Position numbers and translations under genes: made by a program
Source: Scatophagus argus
Lineage: Eukaryota; Chordata; Actinopteri; Scatophagidae
Reading direction: 5' to 3'
Assembly: GCF_020382885.2 (NCBI RefSeq)
Contig: NC_058513.1
Location: forward strand, 11,371,641 to 11,435,640
DNA: 64,000 nt
Notes under the pieces: model-generated
Told to the model about the DNA's origin: nothing
Seen by the model: the letters and a program-made list of their open reading frames with translations, nothing else
Database searches by the model: none
Shown: positions 11,064-21,300 of the stretch, piece after piece
How the letters are laid out: each line of letters begins with the position of its first letter
Numbering within the stretch: position 1 is the first letter of the stretch

Positions 11064-14000
11064 CTGAAAAACAAAGTATAATTACAACTGTTGTTTAATA
11101 TTCAGCACTTACTATACTTCACCATCCTGGATCATCTATTTTATTGATTAATCTGTAAAAATGAATAGATTAGGTCAAAGGTGTTAAGAATCATTACTTG
11201 CTGCTCATCTTTCTTGTTATGTAAACCTACTGAAATACTTAAAGTAAAACACCATCAACTCTGAAAACGTGAGCAAATGCTGAGTTTGCTGGGGTATTCT
11301 GTTCGGTGTACAATGTAATAAAACTAGGAGGAAAAAAAAAATCACAATGTGAAACCATGACTTGACCAACCACTGAGTGATACTGCAGGAGAGTTTTTCT
11401 TCTGCGGGGGAGTCCACGTTGCCGGCTCTGGGGTTATGGTGGGTCCAGTGGTAGATGTTGCATTTTCCTCTCCCTTCTGGGTTTCAGGTATGGATGTAGG
11501 CTGCAGGCATTCAGGTACAGCTGTAGTGCTGGCAGCAGCAGATGTACTGCTGTCAGTTTGCTCAGCCACGTGGGTCGTGGATGTACAAGGATTACTCTCG
11601 GCTCGGGCCCGTAGTGCATCCAAGATTACGGCTGTGACGTTCCCTCCGCCGCTCTCAGTGTGCAGATTGAGCGAGAGCACGTTGGCGGAGCCGTCAAATG
11701 ACTGGACAGTGGCGAGGACGCCATTCAAGAGCAGGCCTCGAAAAATCTGCTGCACTTCCTCCGGCCACTCTGCAGGGAAGTGTTCCTTACCTAAAGACAG
11801 AGAAGAAGGGGGCAAAGGGTTTTATGCGGGGAGGACTGTGATAAGGAGTAAAGCCGAGAGCAATTACAAAGACCACATGTGGTCAAGTTTGAAATAATAT
11901 CAGAGCACCCTCACCAGCGAGGGTGCAGCGAGTGATCCGATAGGGGAGCTGGAGCAGGTGCATGGGAATGGGCAAGATACTGGAGCATGGCACCTTCTCA
12001 GTGTTGCCGTAATCTGCATAGATGACACTCATCTCATTGTCACCGACCTCCAGAGCCACCGCACGATACCAGATATTGTCAGCTGGGGGAAAAAGGCCAA
12101 CTAGTGTTAAATTCCACGTACTGGCAGTTCTGTGAGCACCAACATACACAGATTTAATATGTCTAGAGAGCGTATTCATGCATTTACAAAGTAAGAAATA
12201 TTTTCAACTAACTAAATCCTCGAATCCAGACTGTAAGACATGACATAAACGACTCTGCCTACACAGCTGCCCTTAAAAAACGATGAGTTTTTACCAGCTA
12301 AGACCCTACAGACAGCACTGAAAAATCCATTAAAACAGACCCTGTTGTTAGCTGCGGAATGTATGCCAGGCTGTACTCTCCTACTTGCATACTGTGTTTA
12401 AAGAAGAGCCGCTCCTGCGTTCGGCTGCACGCGCACTGTGTAATTATATCTACTAGCAGACACCAAATTACCAGCTTAGGTCTGCAGGGGCAACAACTGC
12501 AGGTGGGGTCTCAAAACACGGTGAACGAGAAAACATGAAAACTGGATGGGAGAATGAGTGAAGGGAATTCGTGTTGGCTGATCGTGTGCGTCTCGGAGCG
12601 GAGTGGCTCAGTGACGGATCAGCTGGTCCTCACAGGGTCTCTCGCCTTGGATCATTCAACGATGATCGGCAAAGTGTGAACGATGTGGCCTGTGTGGTGG
12701 GGTTTTCCCCTGCTGACAAAAACCTATCAAACACTTGATGGAATTTCCTCATAGCCTATGATGTCATGTGAAAGTGAATAAACCTTTGTGGAACTCAAAG
12801 AAGAGCAGACTGTTTTGGCATCAAAGCAAAAAATAACATTTTTTAATAGACATGTATAGATATGAAATAATGTTTCAACATTAATTTTTTTTAGCTATTA
12901 TGCACATCTGTGAATCTGCACTTTTTTTCTCATTTTGTTATCTTTTGTTATCTATTTGAGACTTTGTTTCACATCATGTTTGGACGTCAAAGCTTGCTCA
13001 CACAGCCATTCACTCTGTCTGACACCTAGTGGTTTTAAGGGGTCATAGCAATGCTTAGAAAATAAACCATGCTCGCTCACTTGCTCCATTCATGTCTACA
13101 GTGTGTAAAGAGCCAGAGACTTTTAGATACGGAAGCAAAGGGGAGGGATTTTGGGGAAGGGATTGACCAACAAGCAGCAGTACTTGTTACAGTTTTGGCA
13201 GGCACCTAGTCACTATTTGGCAATCTCATAGAAAGACCGCTGATCAAATTATCTCTGAGCTTATGAAATACAGAATGTATTTATGGAACTAATAGAAGCA
13301 TTCCTTACCAGAGAACCGGGCACAGCAGGCAGCCCCAGGAGCTGGTCTGCTCAGGCCGGTGAAAGAGAAAGAGGCCTGTTTGTTGCTGCAGTAGGCAGCT
13401 AGCTCCATCATCACCCCTCCGAGCTTCTGCTGGTCACCTGCACAACAACACACAGCAAGCACAACAGGAAAGAGATTCAAGTTTTCACCATCTGTTCATG
13501 TTCTTAAAATAAACGTGGACAAGAGCGAGGGTTCTGACCCTGGTTGGGACCGAGCACATAGAAGAGAGAAGGACTAATCACAGCTGCGATGTAAGGCTGG
13601 AAGGTCTCATTGAGAGGCAGCTCCACTGTCTTCCAGTCCACTGGGAAAGACGGGGCTGAAACGAGATTACAGCACATAATTTCAGTCAGGCTCCTCAGAT
13701 GATCTAACCATTTAATTTCCTCTTCACACTTACACAGCAGCTGACCTTCTGACAACACTGCAGTCTGTTCCGCTGGTATCTCTTTGGAACTGGCTCTGAT
13801 CTGGTTGGAGGCTTGGACATGCATTTGGCTGTGCTCATTTTCCTTTATTTTCTCTAGCTGTTTGGCATCAGAGCTTGTGGTCGCATGCGTCTCTTTGGGA
13901 ATGGTTCCAGGAGCTTTGGCAAGTTGCTCTGAAAGTAGAGCAGCTGCCACATCCTGCCCTCTGCTCTCCAGCTTCACATTGTAGCCTTGTTCAGAGATGG

Positions 14001-17000
14001 AAAGGACACGTGCAGAGAGCTGCTCGCCAGATATCAGAGTCTGGAACCACATCAGGGCTTCACTGCTCCACTCTGATCCCAGGGGCTCCACACCTGAATC
14101 CAAACACAAACACACTTTAAGAAACTTAATCTTAAAAACATTGTTCTATGATCTTTTTACTTCAGCTTTTGTGGCCATTTCAAACAACAAAGCTTTTTGT
14201 TAATTTGAGTAAAATTTCATTCATGCTCTCAGAGTGATCACAGTAATCACTTGAATAAACAGACCAAAAAACTGTCTTATTTTGATCCCAAATGGAGTTA
14301 ATATCACACACACACTACCTGCGAGGCTGCAGCGAATTGCCTGGAAGGGTAGAGTCAGGAGTCGCGGTGTAATGGATCGAAGGAGGCTTTTTTCAATTTT
14401 CATGCTATAACCATAATCCACAAAGTTTACAGACACCTCCTCTTCAGAGAGCCCTTTTACCATAGCTCGATACCACTGTCCATCAACTAGGGAGCATAGA
14501 GCACATTATGTAAACGAAACCCCTCCCCCCACAAAAAGGAGGAAATTCTGAACATCAGTGTCTGTCTGATGAGATAACAGTGTGTATTGAAACCAGTGGT
14601 ATAACCAGTCTCACCAGGAAACATGGCGCAACAGGGCTCTCCCTCTTTGGGCACAAAAGGGGGGGTGTTTGCCTCACAGTGCTGTTTCAACTCAGCCCCC
14701 AGCTCAGTCAGCTGCTGATGGTCTGGCAGACACACACAAGTACATTGAAACAGACTGTGGCATGTGAAAAGGTCACATCAAAGTATCAAGATCTAAAAAA
14801 ATCAAGTCTTGTGTGCACATATGAATTATTTTTGCAATGTTCATAATGGCACATACTATCAGCCAGTACTTAGCTATATTAATCAATAACCGTAGCCCTC
14901 TGAACTGAACAAGCAACAATACCTGTAGGGCTATTGATGCGGCAGTAAAACTCCTGCGGGTTCTCCACCACACTGGCTAGCAGGGCCACTGTCTGGCCAT
15001 CACAGGGAAGCTCAGTGCCAGACCAGACCAGAGGCTCACATGCTGGGGCAGGCACTGAATCATTAATCTTAACTTTTTCTGTTGAAAGCAGTAATTTAAA
15101 CAGCTGCATTAATATGCTTCAGACAATGAGAGAAGAGAATTGTAACTGTGACTCTGGTATGCACACTTGATAAAGATTTATGACATTTCAGTTGAGCTAA
15201 ATCTACCCTAACACTGGATGTTCCGTTCACCCCTTAAAAGGAGTGATTGTTAATGACTCTCAAAAAGGAATAATCACTACTTTTATTTGATGATTATTTT
15301 TTATGTTTTAAATAGAACTTGATATGACCTCATCAAAGTAACTGACATTAATTTCCCACCATGTGGTTCGGCAGAAGCATCAGTTGCCGTCTGGTCAGCC
15401 TGCTGTTCACTACTGGTGGTAACAGGCGCAGGTGCACTGAAGCCAGCAGCGCTCAACAGCTCGGCTACATTGGCCTGAGGGTCACTGGCCTCATCAATCA
15501 TGGCCACCAAAGCCTTGCCCTCATGCGCTCCCTGGATCTCAATGCGCAGTATTCTGTTTGATACCCTCAGCTGCAGGGCCAACAGACAGTTCTCTGACCA
15601 GCACTCCCCAGCAGGCTGCACCCCTGAAAAGGAGCCCGGAAATGGACGTGTGTGAAGGTGTGAGAGACAACTTTGAGAAAAACATAAATGTGTGCTTTTA
15701 AAATTCACTGAACAAAACTCAAAACTTCAAAGCCAATAATATGCTCAAATATGTCAATAATGCTTATTGACAAGTCTCAATAAGCATTATTGATATACTG
15801 GTGGATTTGTTCCAAGAAATGTGGAAGCACAGGTCAAGACATCTTTAAGTGTCTGACATTACATTGACATAATTCAGGTACTTAAACTGAAGTTAATGCA
15901 TACAGTATAACGGCAAGGCAACCTCATGTTGATATTGCTGACACTGAAGTTTTGGGGATGAGTAACACTACAGAATAAATAAAAGGAAAACAAAGAATCT
16001 ATAGGTGCATGACTCAATACAGGGGCATTAAACACACTTTCGTCATGTCACAACCATTTAAAATGTGTCTCATAACAGATATCCTACCTGCGAGACCACA
16101 GGGAATAGCCTGCATGGGCAGGTCCAGCAGTGAAGGGCTGATAGGCCGCAGGCAGCTTAAATCCACCTCCTCGGAGTTGCCAAAATCAAGGTAGCCGACA
16201 CAGACTCGTTCCTCCGATGAATAAGCCAGAACTTTAGCTCTGTACCACTGCTTGTCCTCTGGAAGAAACATGCTGACCTTTGAGCTTAGATTCACAAAAC
16301 AGATCAACCAAGATAAACTACTAATTACACCGCATGACAACATATTTTGAGAAATGAATGCAGAAACGCTTCAACGAAAAACACTCACTATGTTTAATCT
16401 GTGACACATTTTCTGACCATATATACAAATTAATAAATTGCAAATATAAATCCTGGTTCAGCTGAAACTTGGCTGAAGTGCAAATTGTTTTGTTTGCCAT
16501 GTATTAATTTGTTTAGCTACAATATTGAGCTACAAATGGGCCTATTCCCAACATACCTGAGAACTGGGCACAGCAAACTGTGTCGGGGGCTGGTCTGAAG
16601 TTCTGGGGGGCTGAGACCTGACTGCAGTGTTCCCTCAGCTTCAATTGCAACTCCTGAATCACTCCTATGAACCAGAAGCTTTCTTATATTAAACATAAAT
16701 GTCAAAATCCAGCGCTTAAAGTTCTAGAACAAACGCATCCTACCGGCGTTTGCCACTTTCTGCACAATAATTTCACTGGGCGACTGCAAGTGGGTGACCA
16801 CAACAGAGAAAGAGTCACCCACTGCCTGTGACAGCGGCTCGGGTGGCTGGGCCCAGGTGTTGTCATCCTTCCCGTTGGAGAGACGCCTGAAGTTTTCCAA
16901 GGATGCACTCATCATGCCGTCTGAGGAAATTCAAAATTTTCATTATATTTACAACCACAGAGCGTAAACATGCAGCACTGACCAGCCCACTCTAAATATT

Positions 17001-19960
17001 CCAAACTGGTAACAAACACAGTACAAATTCAAACGCTGAAGGACCCTACTACATGTTTCCAAAAGCTAAATACATAGTATGATATCAGCCTGAATACCTG
17101 TAATATCTTTGGGGATAATTAAATGGCATTCATGAATTTTAATAACACCAAAAAGAGCGGCTATTGCATATTTCAGTAAACTGTATAGTGTAACAGGAAT
17201 TTCTAGAGATTTTCTGTGTCGCAGCCCTGGTCTGCAGATTGATTTGAGTTGGAATCCTGATGCTGACTCACGTATTTCTTGCTCAGTTGGCGTTGCGCTG
17301 ATAGTTTCCTTTGCTGCATAGCCGTTCTCAATGAGGAATGCGCTCAGTTGCTTCCCTAGAAGGCACAGTGAGTTGTCTTAATTGAGTCCACAAATATTTT
17401 GCCCACATATCCCCATCACAAATCGCACTTCATAGCTTGTTTTTTCCAGCCTTTTTAACTTATTACAACCTACCCATTGAAAGCAGGACATCCACAGCAT
17501 GGATGCGACTGTACTCTAGTGTTTCCACCAGCTTAACTGAGATGATCTTGCCAGCCAATAGCTGTCTCACTGCAATACAGCACTCGCCTGACCACTTGTC
17601 AGCGACTGGCACCACCCCTGCAATACAGCACTCCATTGCCTAGAAGTAACAGATGCAAGTGCTTGTGTCTTCATGGCAACTGTAAGACTCTACAAACTGT
17701 CATCGTGACTGTGTTATACAGCCAACTGTCCAAAATACGACTTTGATAGTTGGCTGTGCATTATTAATATTCATGGAACAAAAATATTTTTTCTGCCCAT
17801 CAGTGCCACACTGGCATATAACAAAAAAAAAAAAAGAACAACAACTAAAAATGTACTTACGCATGGACAAAGTGGCTGGATGTTAGCAGCCAGAGGCTTG
17901 ATCCTGTCCACTGGGACATCCTCCTCATTGCCAAAGTCAATGTAAAGAACATTAGCCATTTTCTGGTCACTAGCCAAAGTCTGGATCAGGCCTCGGTACC
18001 AGTTCTACACATTGAAAGAAAAAATATACAGAGGACAACAGAAAAGGACCAAGCCAATGTGGATACTAACACTTGTGTCTCTTGTCAAACTGCTTAAGAA
18101 GGCCTCTGCTCACCAGGTCACAGGAGAACTGAACTGCGCAAACCTCTCCAACACAGGGTATATATGTCGCCACCGATGGGCAGCTGTATGTTTTCTGAAG
18201 CTCTGAGCTGATGTCTCGCAGAGCTTTGAGCACCTCAGGGCTTTGGGCAAGAAGGAAGAACCTGCCAGGGTTGTGAAACTCTACAACAGATGCCTAAAAA
18301 TCAAACACAATGACAACAAAGAGACGTTGTGCTTTGGTGTTCAGTAACATTGGCCAGATCAGCCTTTACACTTGAGGCAAACTGGGTATGTTATACCTGC
18401 ATGACTGTTCCCTTAATGACTTCACTCATATGCAAGTCCTTCAAATAGACCCTCTGGAGGCTGCATGCATCACCAGGCTTCCATTAACAAAAGATAACAT
18501 AACACAGATTACAAATGTTTTACATATAGTTATTTTAATTCACAAAATATAAAACCTTTTGGGGTTTTTTGTTACATTTGCAGTAAAAGCTCCCAAAATC
18601 ATTGCCATTACCTTAGACTCAAGTGGACCAGCTCTGTGTCCTGCCACATGCAAACCTGTGGTTTCCTTTGGCTTCTCTCTTTATATCAAGAGAAACAAGC
18701 GAGTGCATCTTATTTATTGGACAGTGGACACATCATGATCCTTACTGCTGAGTCACAAACTGACTTGTTTTCCTTAGCATTAATAAAACTTCACAGCTGA
18801 CGATCGGTGGTACTCAAGAGTTGACCAAGCTTACTTTGCAGGTTCTGGATCAACAGATTTGCACATGTGTCTGTGTGCCTTCCAGTCTTCTGTCTGACAC
18901 GCCACAGAGCAGTAAGGCGTCTTTTTGCAGCGCTTGCACCGAAAATTTCCTGGGAAGATAACACAAGTTGATCAGAAACCGCTAAAGGTTTTGTATTTGA
19001 ATGCAAAGCAACAAGTCACTGTAACCACAGTGACTTTTCTTAGTGTTAAGAATAAGTAACTGAAACGGTTAATCGATATTGTACTTAATTGTTGTCCTCC
19101 ATGAGTTCTAAATGTATTCAATGTGTCAAGTTTTTTTTTATTAAAATATAGTGTTTGACATGTCTGACAATTTTTGAAGCAACACCTGCTCAGATGAGGC
19201 AGGAGAATAAAATAGGCCAGAATTAAGAAAAACACATTCGATTGCAACCACGGCTGAGAAATGTTACCGTTTACTAATAAACATGAGTAAATCCAAGCGT
19301 CACATTAAGCCAATCAGGTTTAATTTAAACCTTGTATGCTGACACTCAGTGGTGCAAAGCTGCAGAAACCTTATGTAACACTTAACATATAATTATTACT
19401 TAAATAGCCACAATATTACCTTGCTGGCCACAGTAATTGCAGAAGTATACTGTCAGTGGTTGTGTCATGGAACCTGACACCTATAAAGACGGAAAAAGCT
19501 TTTTGGAAAAATGGCACCAATAAAGGACATTGATTGAACAGAACACAGGGGTAAGTCAAGAAGAACTGCAAGTTTGTTACTGCAGATGTCCCCCTGATGA
19601 CTGGTGAATTTGCAGGACCTGCAAATAACAACAGGAATAAAAAAAAATTAAAAGGTACGAGATAACCTAACATAGTAGCTCATAATATTGCCATGTTCAC
19701 ATATTGACATTTTATTGCTCTTTAGGTATTATTGGCTGTTATCCAAATTGGAAAAGCAACGAGGATGGCAGCTAGTTGTCTGATAATTATGGCACTGATT
19801 TACCGTTTCCAGCGGCGCATGCTGCGGGGCACACTGATGCAACGTCGGGCGTGGTGAGATGTCTCGCAGGAGGCGATGCGCCAAGAGCCAACGGGTTCGA
19901 TGATGGTTTCCTCAAGGGCAGGTTAGGTCGAATAAGGTTTGGGGAAAATGAGCTGTACAT
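10606..19960 (-). CDS. TDRD1: TDRD1, Tudor domain-containing protein 1, complete, 25 coding exons
   Basis: Germ-granule scaffold that binds symmetrically dimethylated arginines on Piwi proteins and supports piRNA biogenesis and transposon silencing. Coding exons on the minus strand: 19960-19804, 19618-19581, 19480-19420, 18949-18835, 18678-18612, 18477-18397, 18293-18114, 18004-17861, 17639-17474, 17355-17272, 16920-16744, 16664-16557, 16258-16088, 15623-15360, 15078-14923, 14722-14615, 14486-14319, 14093-13734, 13655-13539, 13437-13309, 12082-11915, 11790-11371, 11063-10998, 10877-10834, 10677-10606. Lengths sum to 3621 bases: 1206 codons plus TAA, with phases consistent throughout; human TDRD1 is about 1180. 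Order: N-terminal FSPNLIRPNLPLRKPSS segment, MYND finger 79-115, four Tudor domains, C-terminal Leu/Gln helix. Start at 19960 is preferred over an in-frame ATG at 19981 for its better context (G at -3). Least certain: the exon 2 donor (GTAACA) and the exon 6 acceptor. Confidence 0.95.
11371..13655 (-). other. TDRD1: TDRD1 Tudor domain 4 and following segment
   Basis: Exons 13655-13539, 13437-13309, 12082-11915 and 11790-11371. The core reads CCARFS, then ADNIWYRAVALEVGDNE and VIYADYGNTEKVP with Asn977 retained. The last 420-base exon finishes the staphylococcal-nuclease-like part of the extended Tudor fold and runs into a Ser/Thr/Pro-rich, probably disordered tail. The intron between 12083 and 13308 is the largest in the gene. 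Confidence 0.88.
12083..13308 (-). other. TDRD1 largest intron, with a GC-richer block
   Basis: Between the two exons of the Tudor 4 core. About 12380-12720 is richer in G and C than the flanks and contains GAGTGGCTCAGTGACGGATC, GATCATTCAACGATGATCGG and GTGGTGGGGTTTTCCCCTGC, with small self-complementary parts. It may be a degraded mobile element or a structured RNA; I do not recognise it. The rest is AT-rich. Confidence 0.5.
13734..15078 (-). other. TDRD1: TDRD1 Tudor domain 3, cage Asn replaced by Tyr
   Basis: Exons 15078-14923, 14722-14615, 14486-14319 and 14093-13734. The core reads CCAMFP, then VDGQWYRAMVKGLSEEE and VNFVDYGYSMKIEKS. The usual FVDYGN is FVDYGY (Tyr719). The surrounding frame is intact and the change is in clean sequence, so this looks like a real substitution, not a frameshift. 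Confidence 0.88.
15360..16920 (-). other. TDRD1: TDRD1 Tudor domain 2
   Basis: Exons 16920-16744, 16664-16557, 16258-16088 and 15623-15360, all with phase-1 introns on both sides. The core reads CCAQFS, then EDKQWYRAKVLAYSSEE and VGYLDFGNSEEV, very close to human TDRD1 (CCAQFSEDDQWYRASVLAYA). Asn487 of the cage is present. Confidence 0.9.
15754..15793. repeat. Perfect 17-base inverted repeat with 6-base loop
   Basis: TCAATAATGCTTATTGA is followed after CAAGTC by its exact reverse complement. It lies in the TDRD1 intron between exons 16258-16088 and 15623-15360. No coding role was seen. Confidence 0.95.
17272..18293 (-). other. TDRD1: TDRD1 Tudor domain 1
   Basis: Exons 18293-18114, 18004-17861, 17639-17474 and 17355-17272. 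Core strand motifs NWYRGL and VLYIDFGNEEDVP keep the aromatic residues and Asn259 expected of a methyl-arginine cage. Introns here are phase 0 on the N-terminal side, unlike Tudors 2-4. The exon 17639-17474 contains a 16-base direct repeat that also creates a decoy acceptor at 17618/17619. Confidence 0.88.
18835..19480 (-). other. TDRD1: TDRD1 MYND zinc finger (exons 3-4)
   Basis: The finger is split between exon 19480-19420, ending CNYCGQQ, and exon 18949-18835, reading NFRCKRCKKTPYCSVACQTE and DWKAHRHMC. Spacing is C79-x2-C82-x7-C-x2-C-x5-C-x3-C-x7-H-x3-C115, the complete MYND ligand set. MYND fingers are protein-interaction modules; TDRD1 characteristically has one N-terminal copy. Confidence 0.93.
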
Positions 19961-21300
19961 GGCGCCAGCTGTCACAGTCATAGATTATATCAAATCAGAC
20001 ATTTCATTAAAATATGGTGTGTGTGTGACAAGTGCACACAACGCTGTATTGTCACCGGGCCAGTCAGAGGTCAAACAGCTAACGTTAAGTAACGTTAAAC
20101 TTTATGCTGAATGACAAGCTAACTCGCTGCCTAGGCTAGCTATTAACGGTAGCAAGCTAATGCAAACGGTGGTAACTGAGTTATTTTTTTAACGGCAGAC
20201 TCAAAGAATGTACTGCTACGATACATATAAATATGTAAACTCAAAGGAACATATATGTACTTTAAGGTTTTCAATTCCACGGTCAGTATTTTTACCTGAG
20301 CACACGTTTTTCTCAAGAGAGGAAGTGTTGCACATGCGCAGTAGCCTCAATTGCGGCTAAATCAACAGGTCGGAATGAAATTAATTGTTGTGTAATTTCT
20401 GTCTCAATGGTCAGTTGAGTTACGTGTCTGAACGTGTTTTTTGTCCTTTACAATTGTTATGGGCGTAGAGAACAATGAACTGGAGTGACGGCCAAGATGG
20501 AAGACATATGTGTCTTCAAGAACTGTGGGGACATTATATTAAAATACTGTCCGGGTTCGTGCCTGAAACCGCTCCATCATTTGAGTCAGTATCTCTTTAC
20601 AAACTTTCAGAAAGTTACATTTACTGGTGGATTACACTTCTCTGTGAAAAGCTGAGCTGCAGCTTTGTGAAATTAAGTGGGCCAAATACACAAAGTGGTT
20701 AAATTAATTTGTTGAGATGATTTCCACTTCCTGCGTTCTTATTATGTAACATACATTAAACAATGATATAGTCAAAGTAGTAAAAGCCATGGAAACATTA
20801 AATCTCTGTTTTGTAACCTTAATTATCTGAATAGATATTGCCTGATATAATTAATATTTTTGCTGATTTTTTTACTACACATTATTATGGCAAAGTTTAT
20901 AATACCACAGTCATGTAGTTAAAAGAAAATACGAATTCCGAAGGTGTCTTTTCAACAATATAAAGTTTGAGGGAAGTTTTAGTTTTGGTTTTGGTATCAA
21001 ATTGAAGCCGGGTCACACCCGGCGCACCATTGTTGTTTCAATCAGTACAACAACTATAGGCTGCAAGTAATATGTGTAACTCATCGCGGGTATATGACAT
21101 GTGTGTGTTATATTAACGTACTTTACTGGAATGCACCTGTCAAGAGAATTGTTTTTTTTTTTTCGGGAAACCATAAAGTTCAGATGAAACGTAGTGTGTT
21201 GACGTCAGAAAACGTCATTTCGTACTGGGCTCTCATTGGTTCCTCTCACCTCATCATGTTCTCCCGCAGTGGCCATATTTGTTGATGTGTCATATCAAAG
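19961..21300. promoter_or_regulatory. Divergent TDRD1 / CCDC186 promoter region
   Basis: The two genes lie head to head and this stretch lies upstream of both. On the TDRD1 side are four MYB-like motifs at 20144-20195, an ETS-like GGAAGTG at 20321-20327 and an NRF1-like ATGCGCA at 20334-20340. On the CCDC186 side are a full CRE (TGACGTCA, 21200-21207), an inverted CCAAT box (ATTGG, 21235-21239) and a YY1-like CCATATT near 21274-21280. Transcription starts are not visible from sequence, so the split between the two promoters is inferred. Confidence 0.6.
20144..20195. promoter_or_regulatory. Cluster of MYB-type motifs upstream of TDRD1
   Basis: TAACGG (20144), AAACGG (20164), TAACTG (20173) and TAACGG (20190) occur in 52 bases, all on the plus strand, about 190-235 bases upstream of the chosen TDRD1 start. 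Three fit the YAACKG MYB consensus exactly; the AAACGG copy deviates at the first base. In mouse, TDRD1 is among the piRNA-pathway genes driven by A-MYB, so the placement makes sense, but binding here is inference. Confidence 0.5.

Noticed and set aside
11436..11897. 153-codon plus-strand open frame
   Set aside because: It is antisense to the 420-base TDRD1 exon and its flanking intron; the minus-strand reading has matching splice sites and domain continuity.
19958..19981. In-frame upstream ATG for TDRD1 at 19981
   Set aside because: Its context is weak (T at -3). The ATG at 19960 has G at -3 and gives the MYSSFSPN start. It remains a possible alternative.
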